In this document: positions 15,886-24,175 of the stretch, in pieces
Position numbering within the stretch: position 1 is the first letter of the stretch
Layout: every line of letters begins with the position of its first letter
Source: Lentisphaerae bacterium RIFOXYC12_FULL_60_16
GTDB taxonomy: Bacteria; Verrucomicrobiota; Kiritimatiellia; UBA8416; YA12-FULL-60-10
Direction of reading: 5' to 3'
Length of the DNA: 41,697 bases
Assembly (NCBI GenBank): GCA_001803315.1
Contig: MHBQ01000127.1
Span: forward strand, 2,493 to 44,189
Translations under genes and position numbers: made by a program
The notes under the pieces: generated by a model
Databases searched by the model: none
What the model saw: the letters and a program-made list of their open reading frames with translations, nothing else
Told to the model about the DNA's origin: nothing

Positions 15886-18375
15886 ATGATTCCAGATTCG
15901 GTTTTGAATATGGATGCAACATCCTTTTCAGGTCGGATAAAGGCAGGATTGATTCTCTGCCTGGCCACGGTGGCCGTGTCGTTCGTGGTCCTGGCCAACC
16001 CGGTGTGCCGTTGGTATTTTGAGGATGGACGCATCCTGTGGTTCTGGCCGTTGCCCCTGAATTCCTCGATGCACGGATGGCTGCTGGCGGGTTTGCTGGT
16101 CCTGGCGCTTACCAGTGTGATCGTGTGCCGCCAGACGCGACCTTTTCCCGGACCCCGTACCCGGGGATTACGGGTGATCACCCCGTTAATGTGGATGGTA
16201 GTCCCGGCGATGGCCATGCTGGTTGCCCCGGGCCTGCATCCTGCCCTTTTGTCGAACCTCGTGTTTTTTGTTCCCGTCATGTCGGTTGCCTGGGTGATGG
16301 TCCGGTTCTGGAGCCTGGATGCTGGGGCTGTCCGTCCTCGGATGGTGGTCCGGACCGGCCTGTTGGCGGCGGTTGGATTGACGTTGTTGTATGCGGGGGT
16401 TGCCCTGTATGTCGGGATCCGATACGGTGAACACAGCGGGGATGAAGGCCATTACCTCATACAGGCCCGGAGCCTGTACGAGGACCAGGACTTGGATCTC
16501 CGCAATAATGTTACCTTCCCGACGGAATGGAACGACCAGCAGATCGGGGCGCATCGCAGCCGGATCCACATCGCGCAAACCAGCCGGTCCGGCCGCTGGT
16601 ACAGTTGGCATCCCTACGGGCTGGGACTTCCGCTCGCGTTGATCTGGCCGGCGGGATTGCCGGGCCGGGCCTTGTTCATGGGCCTGATCGGGAGCCTGGG
16701 ATGTGTCCTGATGTTCCGGCTCAGTTGCCTGGCTGATGCGGGCCGCATGGCGTCGGGTGTGGCCACGGCCGGAATCGCCGGGAGTGTGGTCTGGCTGGTA
16801 TACGCCACCCGGATATTGCCCGAGGTTCCCGGCGCCCTGCTGGTGATGGGGTTGTTGTGGGCGGGTGAGATCCAGAAGACCCGGCCGTGGTTGTCCATGC
16901 TGTTGGCGGTGGCTTGTGCGGCTCTGCTTCCACCGGTCCAGACGCGGTTTTTGCCGTTATCGGCGATCGGCGCCCTCTATTACGGATGGTGTGCCTGGCG
17001 CGACGTTCCGCACAATCGCCGACATGGAATTCGTCTGGTTCTCGGGGCCGTTGCGGTGACGGTGGCATGGATACTCTACGTGTGGAACCAGTACCGGCTT
17101 TTCGACGGCGGTACCGGGTACCCGATCCGGAGCCTGTTCATGTCGTATCCGGCCGGTGCCTGGGCGGTGTGGGTTGACCGGCGCGGGGTGCTGATGGTGC
17201 TGCCGGTGGCTGCCTGGATGCTGGTGGCCAATGTGCGGTCGCTCCGCGAAGGTGGACGGGTCCGTGATCTGGCCACCGTGGCGTTGTTGATGACCGGAAG
17301 CGTCCTGCTGAGCACCTGCACGAATCCATGGTACCAGGGGGGGACCACGCTGGCCGGCCGGTTCCTGGCGGTGGTTATGCCGGCCATGGTTCCGGCAACC
17401 GCCTGGCAGTTGACGCGGTGTGACGGTCGGGGACGTGCCTGGTTCCTTTTCCTGGCTGGAATCTCGATTGCCCAGGCGGTGGGTTTCCTGGCGTGGTTGC
17501 CGCTGATCGGCCGGAACCCGGTGGTACCGACGGTTGATTTTTCCTGCGTGGTATCATGCCTGCACGGGTTGTTTCATCCGTATGCCCGGTTTGTTGATGC
17601 CGGCGGATCGGATGCAGGCCGCTGGCTTGCTTCCGGGCTGGGGGTGCTGATGATGTTGACCGCATGGATCGGAATGGCTTCCCGGTCTCTACTTGCCTGG
17701 CGGGTCAGCCTTGCGGCCACGTTGTTGATGGCGGTGGCGGCACATGCAGTCAACGGGAAGCACGATCCGCTGTTTACCGATGCGCGGCGAGTCAGTTGGG
17801 AGTTGGAACGGATTCCGGTCGGGCGGGTGTATGCCTGGGCACCTCTTTCAGCAGAACCGACGCCCCTCGATCAGTTCAGCTTCGACATGCCCCCGGATGT
17901 GGACCAGGAAGCACTGCGATGCCGTTTCACAACGGCTGATCTGGGAGAACGGTCCCGGCAGGGTCTTTTGTCGATTCCCCGCATGGAGACGAATGACTGG
18001 TCCGGCAGACCGTTGACCTGGGTGACCCTGACAGCACCCCGGAAATTCGTGCCTGGCCTGCGTTGGATCCGGATACGGGGCGCGGTGACGAATGCGGCTG
18101 TGTGCCGGTTTGCCATACGGCAGGGCCGGCACACCCTGCTGGAGGGATCCTGGCCGGTGGAGCAGGGGCAGGTACTGGCGGATTGCGTGGTGTTCTGCAG
18201 TCCCGGCCGGGGGGATTTATATATCCTGGGTACGATTGAGGGTGACCGGTCCCGTTTTAATCTGCTAGAACTCGGATGGAGCCGGATCAGCCGACGATTG
18301 TTGCGTGCGTTCAACCTCGGTTTGCCACCGGGTTGCCGCAGGCAGGAGGGGATCGAGCCATTCGGCGGACCTTGA
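15886..18375 (+). CDS. GT-C-like glycosyltransferase membrane protein
   Basis: 829 aa from ATG 15886; a second ATG at 15910 is possible and neither has a clear ribosome site. About twelve hydrophobic segments cover residues 20-620. After a membrane segment comes an acidic motif, Asp186-Glu187 in GEHSGDEGHYLIQARSLY, the usual first-loop site of GT-C enzymes (RgtA/ArnT-like). The C-terminal 200 residues are hydrophilic and beta-rich, with ends in a basic tail. It should act at the outer face of the inner membrane with a polyprenyl-phosphate sugar donor. Co-directional and 21 bases after the SGNH lipoprotein. Family membership is inferred from topology and motif. Confidence 0.78.
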   Translation: MIPDSVLNMDATSFSGRIKAGLILCLATVAVSFVVLANPVCRWYFEDGRILWFWPLPLNSSMHGWLLAGLLVLALTSVIVCRQTRPFPGPRTRGLRVITPLMWMVVPAMAMLVAPGLHPALLSNLVFFVPVMSVAWVMVRFWSLDAGAVRPRMVVRTGLLAAVGLTLLYAGVALYVGIRYGEHSGDEGHYLIQARSLYEDQDLDLRNNVTFPTEWNDQQIGAHRSRIHIAQTSRSGRWYSWHPYGLGLPLALIWPAGLPGRALFMGLIGSLGCVLMFRLSCLADAGRMASGVATAGIAGSVVWLVYATRILPEVPGALLVMGLLWAGEIQKTRPWLSMLLAVACAALLPPVQTRFLPLSAIGALYYGWCAWRDVPHNRRHGIRLVLGAVAVTVAWILYVWNQYRLFDGGTGYPIRSLFMSYPAGAWAVWVDRRGVLMVLPVAAWMLVANVRSLREGGRVRDLATVALLMTGSVLLSTCTNPWYQGGTTLAGRFLAVVMPAMVPATAWQLTRCDGRGRAWFLFLAGISIAQAVGFLAWLPLIGRNPVVPTVDFSCVVSCLHGLFHPYARFVDAGGSDAGRWLASGLGVLMMLTAWIGMASRSLLAWRVSLAATLLMAVAAHAVNGKHDPLFTDARRVSWELERIPVGRVYAWAPLSAEPTPLDQFSFDMPPDVDQEALRCRFTTADLGERSRQGLLSIPRMETNDWSGRPLTWVTLTAPRKFVPGLRWIRIRGAVTNAAVCRFAIRQGRHTLLEGSWPVEQGQVLADCVVFCSPGRGDLYILGTIEGDRSRFNLLELGWSRISRRLLRAFNLGLPPGCRRQEGIEPFGGP

Positions 18376-18386
18376 AAGCAGATGGT

Positions 18387-20189
18387 ATGCCTACATCTTT
18401 TTTTAAATATGTATTCCGGACCCTGGTGTGGATCTTTCTGATCTTGGCGGTGGCGTCCTTTATCCAGGTGCGCCGGACCCGGCGACTGCATGCCCCGCGG
18501 TATCCGTCCGAGGCGGATTGGCGTCGGGATCAGGTTGAGTTCCTGTTGGGGCAACCGGGCCGGTATTATCCCCTGGTGGCCATGTCAGGCGATGATCGTG
18601 CTCCCGGTGCACCCGGGTCCGGTCCCACGATGCAGGTGCGGTTGCCTTCCCGGCAGACCGGCTATGCGTTGAACATCGGCGTAGCTTTGTTCCGTCGAAA
18701 CCAGCCACCCGAACTGCATGTGCGGGTGAATGGTGCCGCGGTGGGGGTTGTGAAGCCGTATCCGACCCGCAATGCCGTCAATCTTGAGATTGATCTGCCG
18801 GCCCGGTTGCTCAATGAACGGAGCATCAATATCCTGGAGATCGAGAACCGGTCCCCCATGGGATGGGTCGGGACGGTCATGGTGATCCCGTATGCCCCCT
18901 GGCATCACGTGATCCGGATCCTGTTGCCGGTTGGTGCGGCCTTGCTGGTGATGCTGGTTGGATGCCGGCCGTTCCGGTGGCCCTGGTTGAAACCGTTCTG
19001 CATCGGGTTGATCCTTTTCCCGGTCTACCTGTATTCCCTGTCGGAATGGAAACTGTCACCGCTCAACGGCTTGTTTTTTTCCGACAGCGAGGAACTCATG
19101 CACCCGATTCTGGCCAACCTGCTGAATTTCGACATGCGCAAGCATGTGTTATTCCTGCCGGTGGTGCATAAAGCCTGGTCAATCCTGCACCGGTTGGGAT
19201 TCCCCAACCTGATGGCCCTTGTCTTGGTAATGGCGGGGATCACGGCCACCTGTACCGGCCTGGCATGGATCTGGTTCCGGAAGCTGGTTGGCCGTGACTT
19301 TCCCGCTTCCTGCCTGGCGGTTGTCTTTTCGTTTGCCTTTTCGACCTGGGTGTATGGATCTCTCATTGAGACGTTTCTGTTCTCGACCCTGTTCACGGTT
19401 CTGGTCTTGTTGGCCTGGGTATATACGGCAGGCCGTAACCGAATCCGGGATGACCTGTGGACGATTGGAGCCGTGGTGCTGGCGGGGCTTGCCCATCCGC
19501 CGTTACTGGTCCTGTCGGGATTGTCCGTCGTGCGGGCCTGTCGTCGTCCGGTTCCGTGGCGATCCCGACTGGTTCGTGTGGTGCTGGTCATGGCGCTCAC
19601 CGTTGCCGGGTATCTGGCCGGTCAGACGGCGATTCAGGCGCGATATCCGCACCGGATCCAGGAGCCGGGTAGTCCACCGGTGATCGAGGAGGTGCGGTTT
19701 GCCCGGCACCTGGTCGGTCAGTATGCCAAGCCGTCCAACCTGACTTTCCGCCATGCCGGGAATCTGGTCATGGGGCAGTTCTTCCATGCGTTTGCCGGCC
19801 GGCCGATGACGTTCCAATGGGGACAAGGGTGGGATGATCTCAAGGATTGGCGGGGACCGGTGGGGCTTTTTGCCATTACCATGCTGCTGTTCCTGGTGTG
19901 GTTCACCGGCGGGGTCGGCCTCTTAAAAGACCGTGCGTTGCGGGGGAGAACGCTCGGAGTCGCCGGGTTGGTTTTGGTGCCGTACCTGGCATTCTTCTGG
20001 TACTTCAATCCCGTTGAAATGGTCTTATATTCACCCCCGATGATGCCGGCCATTCTCGGTGCGGCGGCGGTCGGGATGGCTTCCGCGCTGGGCAAACGTC
20101 AGGATGCATGGTGGCTGGCGCTGGCGGTCCTGACCGTGCTGGTGAACACGCAAATCCTGTATACCCTGCAGGGGTACCCGTCCATCTGA
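18387..20189 (+). CDS. Multi-spanning membrane protein, GT-C-like, with N-terminal ectodomain
   Basis: 600 aa from ATG 18387, 11 bases after the previous stop; the longer frame from 18276 would overlap that gene by 100 bases. One membrane segment (about 5-25) is followed by a hydrophilic, beta-rich ectodomain (about 30-165), then about ten membrane segments. An acidic stretch, Asp233-Ser234-Glu235-Glu236 in FFSDSEELMHPI, follows a membrane segment as in GT-C enzymes, and FLPVVHKAWSIL comes next. I do not recognise a named family; topology and neighbours favour a sugar or phosphoglycan transferase. It ends 6 bases from a convergent GT-C-like gene. Confidence 0.72.
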   Translation: MPTSFFKYVFRTLVWIFLILAVASFIQVRRTRRLHAPRYPSEADWRRDQVEFLLGQPGRYYPLVAMSGDDRAPGAPGSGPTMQVRLPSRQTGYALNIGVALFRRNQPPELHVRVNGAAVGVVKPYPTRNAVNLEIDLPARLLNERSINILEIENRSPMGWVGTVMVIPYAPWHHVIRILLPVGAALLVMLVGCRPFRWPWLKPFCIGLILFPVYLYSLSEWKLSPLNGLFFSDSEELMHPILANLLNFDMRKHVLFLPVVHKAWSILHRLGFPNLMALVLVMAGITATCTGLAWIWFRKLVGRDFPASCLAVVFSFAFSTWVYGSLIETFLFSTLFTVLVLLAWVYTAGRNRIRDDLWTIGAVVLAGLAHPPLLVLSGLSVVRACRRPVPWRSRLVRVVLVMALTVAGYLAGQTAIQARYPHRIQEPGSPPVIEEVRFARHLVGQYAKPSNLTFRHAGNLVMGQFFHAFAGRPMTFQWGQGWDDLKDWRGPVGLFAITMLLFLVWFTGGVGLLKDRALRGRTLGVAGLVLVPYLAFFWYFNPVEMVLYSPPMMPAILGAAAVGMASALGKRQDAWWLALAVLTVLVNTQILYTLQGYPSI

Positions 20190-20195
20190 CCGTGA

Positions 20196-21461
20196 TTAAC
20201 CCGGCTCGCACAATTTCCGGAACGGGATGATCAGGTAACGGACGTTGTGCAGTCCGATAATGATGGCCAGCAGCATCGTGGCGATGGTGCCCAGCCGGAT
20301 CAGGCGGGCTGAACCGGATGCGTTGACCGCCTGAAGGGCCAGTACCAGCAGCAACCAGAACGCGGGCAGGATCATTACGGCAAACAGGAACGGGTCGGCG
20401 GGGTCCCACCAGGCATAAAATATGGTGCGGCTGACCATCCACGTTGATGCCACCGCAAACACCAGGGCGGCTTGTGCTGATCCGTCTTTCCAGCGGCCCG
20501 CGACGTGGCGGATCGAAAGCGCCAGTGTCCCGATCCAAACAATCAGGATAATGAATTGGACGATTTGTCCGGCCCCGGTATACGTTGACCACCACGCTGT
20601 GGATCGAGTGGATGCCATATGGGGGAGCGCGATGGTGTAGAAGAGTTGATTGACCAGTGCGAGCCCGATGTTGGAGACGGACAGGTTGCTCCATTGCCCC
20701 CAAGTCTGCTGGGAACGGGTTTCGGGCCGGTCGAATCCGCCCATTGCCCAAGCTGGAATTTCCGTCCAGGGGATGCCGTAGAATCGGTGTGCCAACAGGG
20801 CATAGCCGGCGCCTGCGACCACCAGGCCGGCGATGGCCGCGGAGAAGAAAAAGGACCAACGCCGGTTTTTCCGGTCGAGAAAGACCAGGCCCAGGGAAAC
20901 CAGCAGAAAGCTGTCGGTCCGGAACAGGAAAGCCAGCCCCATGGCTGCACCCATGGCGGCGTGTAGGACACGGGAGGGGTGGTCGAGGGTGCGGAGTGCC
21001 AGTATCAGCGCCAGGATGCTGGCGGCCAGGCAGGGCAAGTAGGTGTCGATCGTGGACGAGAAGAACCACCAACCGGAACAACCGCCGATGGCCAGCGCGG
21101 CGGCCAGCGCCTGTGGACGGGACAGCAGGCGTTGTCCGGCCAGGAACAGCAGGGTGATTCCCAGCGCGCCGGCCAGGCTGCTCATGAACAGGTGAATCCT
21201 GACCGGGTTGGTTCCCAGTCCCAACGCGTGTGGATAGCGGTGCAGGCCGCGGGCCGCCACATGGTACAGGAGGTGGTCGTTATGCGTGTAATAGGAGTTC
21301 TGGCGAAACTGGCGCACGATGAACTCACCGTCACTGTCAAAGAAACGTCGGTTTTCGTAAGTTGTATTGAAGCTGCGGGGAATGGCGTGGAAATAGACCA
21401 GGAACAGGGCCAGCATCAAACCGGCCGGGAACAGGAATGCTTGATATCGGCGCCATGGCAT
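20196..21461 (-). CDS. Multi-spanning membrane protein, GT-C/DUF2723-like
   Basis: 421 aa from ATG 21461. The frame continues far upstream (to 22376), but that part overlaps cca on the other strand, is Ser/Arg-rich and has no membrane character, so it is an artefact. About ten membrane segments. The first loop has FFDSDGEFIVRQF (Asp42, Asp44) and HNDHLLYHVAARG, the acidic loop expected of lipid-linked sugar transferases. A TATAGT hexamer sits 6 bases before the ATG with TTGCCG 18 bases further up, and there is no ribosome site, so the start is probably leaderless. Converges with the preceding plus-strand gene and likely works in the same surface-sugar cluster. Family assignment tentative. Confidence 0.78.
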   Translation of the reverse strand: MPWRRYQAFLFPAGLMLALFLVYFHAIPRSFNTTYENRRFFDSDGEFIVRQFRQNSYYTHNDHLLYHVAARGLHRYPHALGLGTNPVRIHLFMSSLAGALGITLLFLAGQRLLSRPQALAAALAIGGCSGWWFFSSTIDTYLPCLAASILALILALRTLDHPSRVLHAAMGAAMGLAFLFRTDSFLLVSLGLVFLDRKNRRWSFFFSAAIAGLVVAGAGYALLAHRFYGIPWTEIPAWAMGGFDRPETRSQQTWGQWSNLSVSNIGLALVNQLFYTIALPHMASTRSTAWWSTYTGAGQIVQFIILIVWIGTLALSIRHVAGRWKDGSAQAALVFAVASTWMVSRTIFYAWWDPADPFLFAVMILPAFWLLLVLALQAVNASGSARLIRLGTIATMLLAIIIGLHNVRYLIIPFRKLCEPG

Positions 21462-21467
21462 GGGCGG

Positions 21468-21497
21468 ACTATAAAAGGAAACCGCCGGTTCCGGCAA
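21468..21497 (-). promoter_or_regulatory. Promoter with TATAGT 6 bases before the start codon
   Basis: -10 TATAGT (21468-21473), 18-base spacer, -35 TTGCCG (21492-21497), minus strand. The expected transcript start falls on or beside ATG 21461. This is the best-formed of the four leaderless candidates. Confidence 0.55.
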
Positions 21498-21579
21498 GTA
21501 TTCCCCGGATGAAACCGGCTTGACCTGCCGCCGGTATACCGTAGCGTGCTGGTGCGACGGGATGGGGAACTCCATAGAC

Positions 21580-22947
21580 ATGAACCTGCGAATCGACAAT
21601 CCGGAAGTGGCACGGGCGGTACGGGACATTGCCGGCCTGGTGCAGGCGGCGGGAGGACGTGCCTGGCTGGTTGGCGGTTGTGTGCGCGATGCCCTGCTGG
21701 AACGTCCGGTCAAGGATGTGGATGTCGAGGTGTACGGGATGGATCCGGACCGTTTGCGTTCAGTCCTCGAAACGCGTTTTTCCCTGGACCTGGTCGGGCA
21801 GTCGTTTGCGGTGTTCAAGTTGCGCGGGTTGCCGGTTGACATTGCCCTGCCGCGCCGGGAGGTGAAAACGGGTGAGGGGCACAAGGGGTTTGCGGTCCGG
21901 TGCGACCCCGGTATGCCGATCCGGGAGGCGGCTGCGCGGCGCGATTTCACCATCAACGCCATGCTGTACGATCCGCTGGAACAGCGGATCGAGGATCCGT
22001 TCAACGGTCGCGCCGATCTGGCCGCCCGTTGCCTGCGGCATACGTCGGATCGTTTTCGTGAAGATCCCCTGCGTGTGCTGCGCGGCATGCAGTTGGTTGC
22101 CCGGTTCGGTCTGACACCGGCTCCGGAAACCATTGCGATCAGCCGGACTATGACGCTGGAAGGACTGGCGCCGGAACGGATCTTCGGGGAGTGGAAGAAG
22201 CTGTTGCTGCTGGGGGAGCATATTGCGTCGGGTCTCGAATGGTTGCGGTCTGCCGGGTGGCTGGTCCATTTTCCGGAATTGGAGACCCTGGTGGGATGCG
22301 CCCAGGAACCGGAATGGCATCCCGAGGGCGATGTCTGGGTGCATACGCTCGGGGCGTTGGATGGATTTGCCCGCATGCGGACCGGTGATGACGGTGAAGA
22401 CCTGGTCGTGGGGCTGGCGGTGCTTTGTCATGACTTCGGGAAACCGGCGACCACCCGGTTCGAGGAAGGGCGCCTGCGGTCCCGTGGACATGAGGCAGCC
22501 GGCGAAGCGCCCACCCGCGCGTTTCTCGGCCGGATGACCAACCAGGAGGATCTGATCCGGGATGTGACGGCCCTGGTCACCACCCATTTGCGGCCCCGCG
22601 AACTGTTTGACGGCAAGGCGGGGGACAGCGCCATCCGACGGCTGGCCCGGCAGGTCCAGCGCATTGACCGGCTGGTGCGGGTGGCGCATGCCGACCGGTG
22701 CGGGGTCGATCCGGCGATGGCCGGCACACCGTATCCGGCGTGTGACTGGCTGTTGGAGCGGGCACGGGCGCTGGAGGTGGTGGATTCGAAACCGCGCCCG
22801 ATTGTTCTGGGGCGGCATTTAATCGAACAGGGCATGATGCCGGGTCCGGAGATGGGGCGCGTGCTCAGTGCGTTATACGAGCAGCAGTTGGACGGGAAGT
22901 TTTCAACCGTGGAGGAAGGCTTGATTTTGGTGAAGGAGCTATCATGA
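21580..22947 (+). CDS. cca: CCA tRNA nucleotidyltransferase with HD domain
   Basis: 455 aa from ATG 21580; an earlier ATG at 21562 is possible and ribosome sites are weak. Class II nucleotidyltransferase head: GG motif (WLVGGCVRDALL) with catalytic Asp46 and Asp48 in VKDVDVEVYG, then RRDFTINAMLYDP and RFREDPLRVLRGMQL of the neck. HD phosphohydrolase domain with His284-Asp285 in VLCHDFGKP. The enzyme builds or repairs the 3' CCA of tRNAs in the cytosol. The HD domain adds 2',3'-phosphatase-type activity in relatives. The stop overlaps the next ATG by 4 bases. An archetypal HD-type CCA enzyme; a poly(A) polymerase is a less likely reading. Confidence 0.9.
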   Translation: MNLRIDNPEVARAVRDIAGLVQAAGGRAWLVGGCVRDALLERPVKDVDVEVYGMDPDRLRSVLETRFSLDLVGQSFAVFKLRGLPVDIALPRREVKTGEGHKGFAVRCDPGMPIREAAARRDFTINAMLYDPLEQRIEDPFNGRADLAARCLRHTSDRFREDPLRVLRGMQLVARFGLTPAPETIAISRTMTLEGLAPERIFGEWKKLLLLGEHIASGLEWLRSAGWLVHFPELETLVGCAQEPEWHPEGDVWVHTLGALDGFARMRTGDDGEDLVVGLAVLCHDFGKPATTRFEEGRLRSRGHEAAGEAPTRAFLGRMTNQEDLIRDVTALVTTHLRPRELFDGKAGDSAIRRLARQVQRIDRLVRVAHADRCGVDPAMAGTPYPACDWLLERARALEVVDSKPRPIVLGRHLIEQGMMPGPEMGRVLSALYEQQLDGKFSTVEEGLILVKELS

Positions 22948-23696
22948 AACTGAAAGTTCGCGGGTTCGGGTTGATCATCATCAGCAGTGAAGTGTTGTGT
23001 GCGCGCCGGCAGGATGCGCATTTTGCCACGTTCCAGCGCATGCTGATGAATCACCGGTTGAAACTGGTCTACAGCATGATCCTGCCGGACGAGCCGGTGG
23101 TGATCGATGCGCAACTGGCCTGGGCCATGGCGCGTCCGGAACCCTTTTTCTGTTGCGGAGGAATCGGCAACACGCCGGATGATTACACGCGCCAGTGTGT
23201 TGCCCGGGTTGCCGGGGTGGGACTCGAGTTGCACCCGGAAGGTGTACGCATCCTGAAGGAAAGGTTCGGCGATCGCGCCACCGGGGACCGGCTCAAGATG
23301 GTGGAATTCCCGATCGGTTGTGAACTGGTGCCGAATCCGTATAATCGAGTGCCCGGGTTTTCCATCCGGAATGGCTATTTCCTTCCGGGGTTCCCGGAAA
23401 TGGCAGCGCCGATGTCCCGCTGGGTGGTTGAAAACCTTTATGAAATCGGCGACGAGGAAACCCGTTGGACCGTCATGCTTCCAGGCGCCAGGGAAGCGGA
23501 CCTGACCAACCTGATGGAACGGATCGTGGCGGCGCATCCCGACGTGTCGTTGTCGAGCCTGCCCATGTTTACGACAGCCGGCACCACCCAGGTGGAACTC
23601 AGCCTCTCCGGCAGACCGGACCTTGTGAAGGAGGCGGTGGTGGACATGCAGCGGGAACTGGAATCCGCCAGGATCAGGTCCGAGCCGATCACGTAA
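22944..23696 (+). CDS. CinA-N-like / MoaB-MogA-fold protein
   Basis: 250 aa. ATG at 22944 overlaps the cca stop (ATGA), and AAGGAG at 22933-22938 lies inside the end of cca, so translation is coupled. Starts KVRGFGLIIISSEVL and carries GGIGNTPDDYTRQCVARVAG, the loop of the molybdopterin-binding (MoCF) domain of CinA-type proteins (COG1058), where GGxGxTxDD is the rule. The C-terminal half (about 165-250) is an alpha/beta part also seen in CinA-N-only relatives. Full CinA is an FAD/ADP-ribose or NMN-related pyrophosphatase/deamidase; here the deamidase half is absent. Function is inferred as a nucleotide- or cofactor-damage enzyme. Confidence 0.82.
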   Translation: MKLKVRGFGLIIISSEVLCARRQDAHFATFQRMLMNHRLKLVYSMILPDEPVVIDAQLAWAMARPEPFFCCGGIGNTPDDYTRQCVARVAGVGLELHPEGVRILKERFGDRATGDRLKMVEFPIGCELVPNPYNRVPGFSIRNGYFLPGFPEMAAPMSRWVVENLYEIGDEETRWTVMLPGAREADLTNLMERIVAAHPDVSLSSLPMFTTAGTTQVELSLSGRPDLVKEAVVDMQRELESARIRSEPIT

Positions 23697-23710
23697 CCGG
23701 GGGGGGCAAA

Positions 23711-23750
23711 CAAGTCCTCAAGCACTGCCGCCGCGGCCAAGCCGTGATAC
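23711..23750 (-). pseudogene. Possible relic of a second copy of the 24144-26150 gene end
   Basis: Read on the minus strand, this 13-codon gap sequence gives YHGLAAAAVLEDL, against YNGWAAAAVLEGL at the 3' end of the gene that stops at 24144. 10 of 13 residues agree and most base differences are at third codon positions. Too short to be firm; flanks do not align. Confidence 0.25.
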
Positions 23751-23761
23751 CGTTCGGATGT

Positions 23762-24175
23762 CTACCGGCCTTCGGGATGGGACGGTTGGCTGGATGCTGA
23801 TGTCCGGCAGTCATTCCGGTATTTTCTGCAGGTTTCAAGCTGACAGGCGGTGGAGGGGTAATCCCTGCAAATGCCGGCTCGGGCTTCATAGACGCTACAC
23901 GCAAAACAGCCGTTGATGGTATGCAGGAAGAAACAATCTCCGTTCGCCTTGAATTTCAGGAAACGAATCGTGTCGGCACGACCGGTCGAATGTGTGAATC
24001 CATCGGCAGGCAATCCGGTATATTTTTCCAGCACCTGGATTTCGGCTGGTGACAACGATACAAATGCAAAATGTTTACAACACGCCGCACAGGTTTGACA
24101 GAGCGCACTGGAGGGACCGGCCTCCGGCCGATTGCGCATCGCTTCATTTATCATTTGAAGCCGCTTGCTTTGCAT
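23762..24175 (-). CDS. YkgJ-type cysteine-cluster protein
   Basis: 137 aa. Eleven cysteines in the YkgJ/Zn-or-Fe-S-cluster pattern: CQTCAACC near residues 26-33, a central GDCFFL, GCFACSVYEARAGICRDYP and a terminal CQLETCRKYRNDC. These proteins are thought to bind a metal or iron-sulfur cluster; no activity is established for most. ATG 24175 has GGAG 4 bases upstream and would overlap the previous gene by 32 bases. Later in-frame ATGs at 24154 and 24139 are alternatives. Coupled to the glycosidase-like gene, whose stop is at 24144; functional link unknown. Confidence 0.82.
   Translation of the reverse strand: MQSKRLQMINEAMRNRPEAGPSSALCQTCAACCKHFAFVSLSPAEIQVLEKYTGLPADGFTHSTGRADTIRFLKFKANGDCFFLHTINGCFACSVYEARAGICRDYPSTACQLETCRKYRNDCRTSASSQPSHPEGR

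Noticed and set aside
21462-22376. N-terminal extension of the GT-C/DUF2723-like gene
   Set aside because: Lies opposite cca, Ser/Arg-rich and non-membrane; promoter and topology favour ATG 21461.
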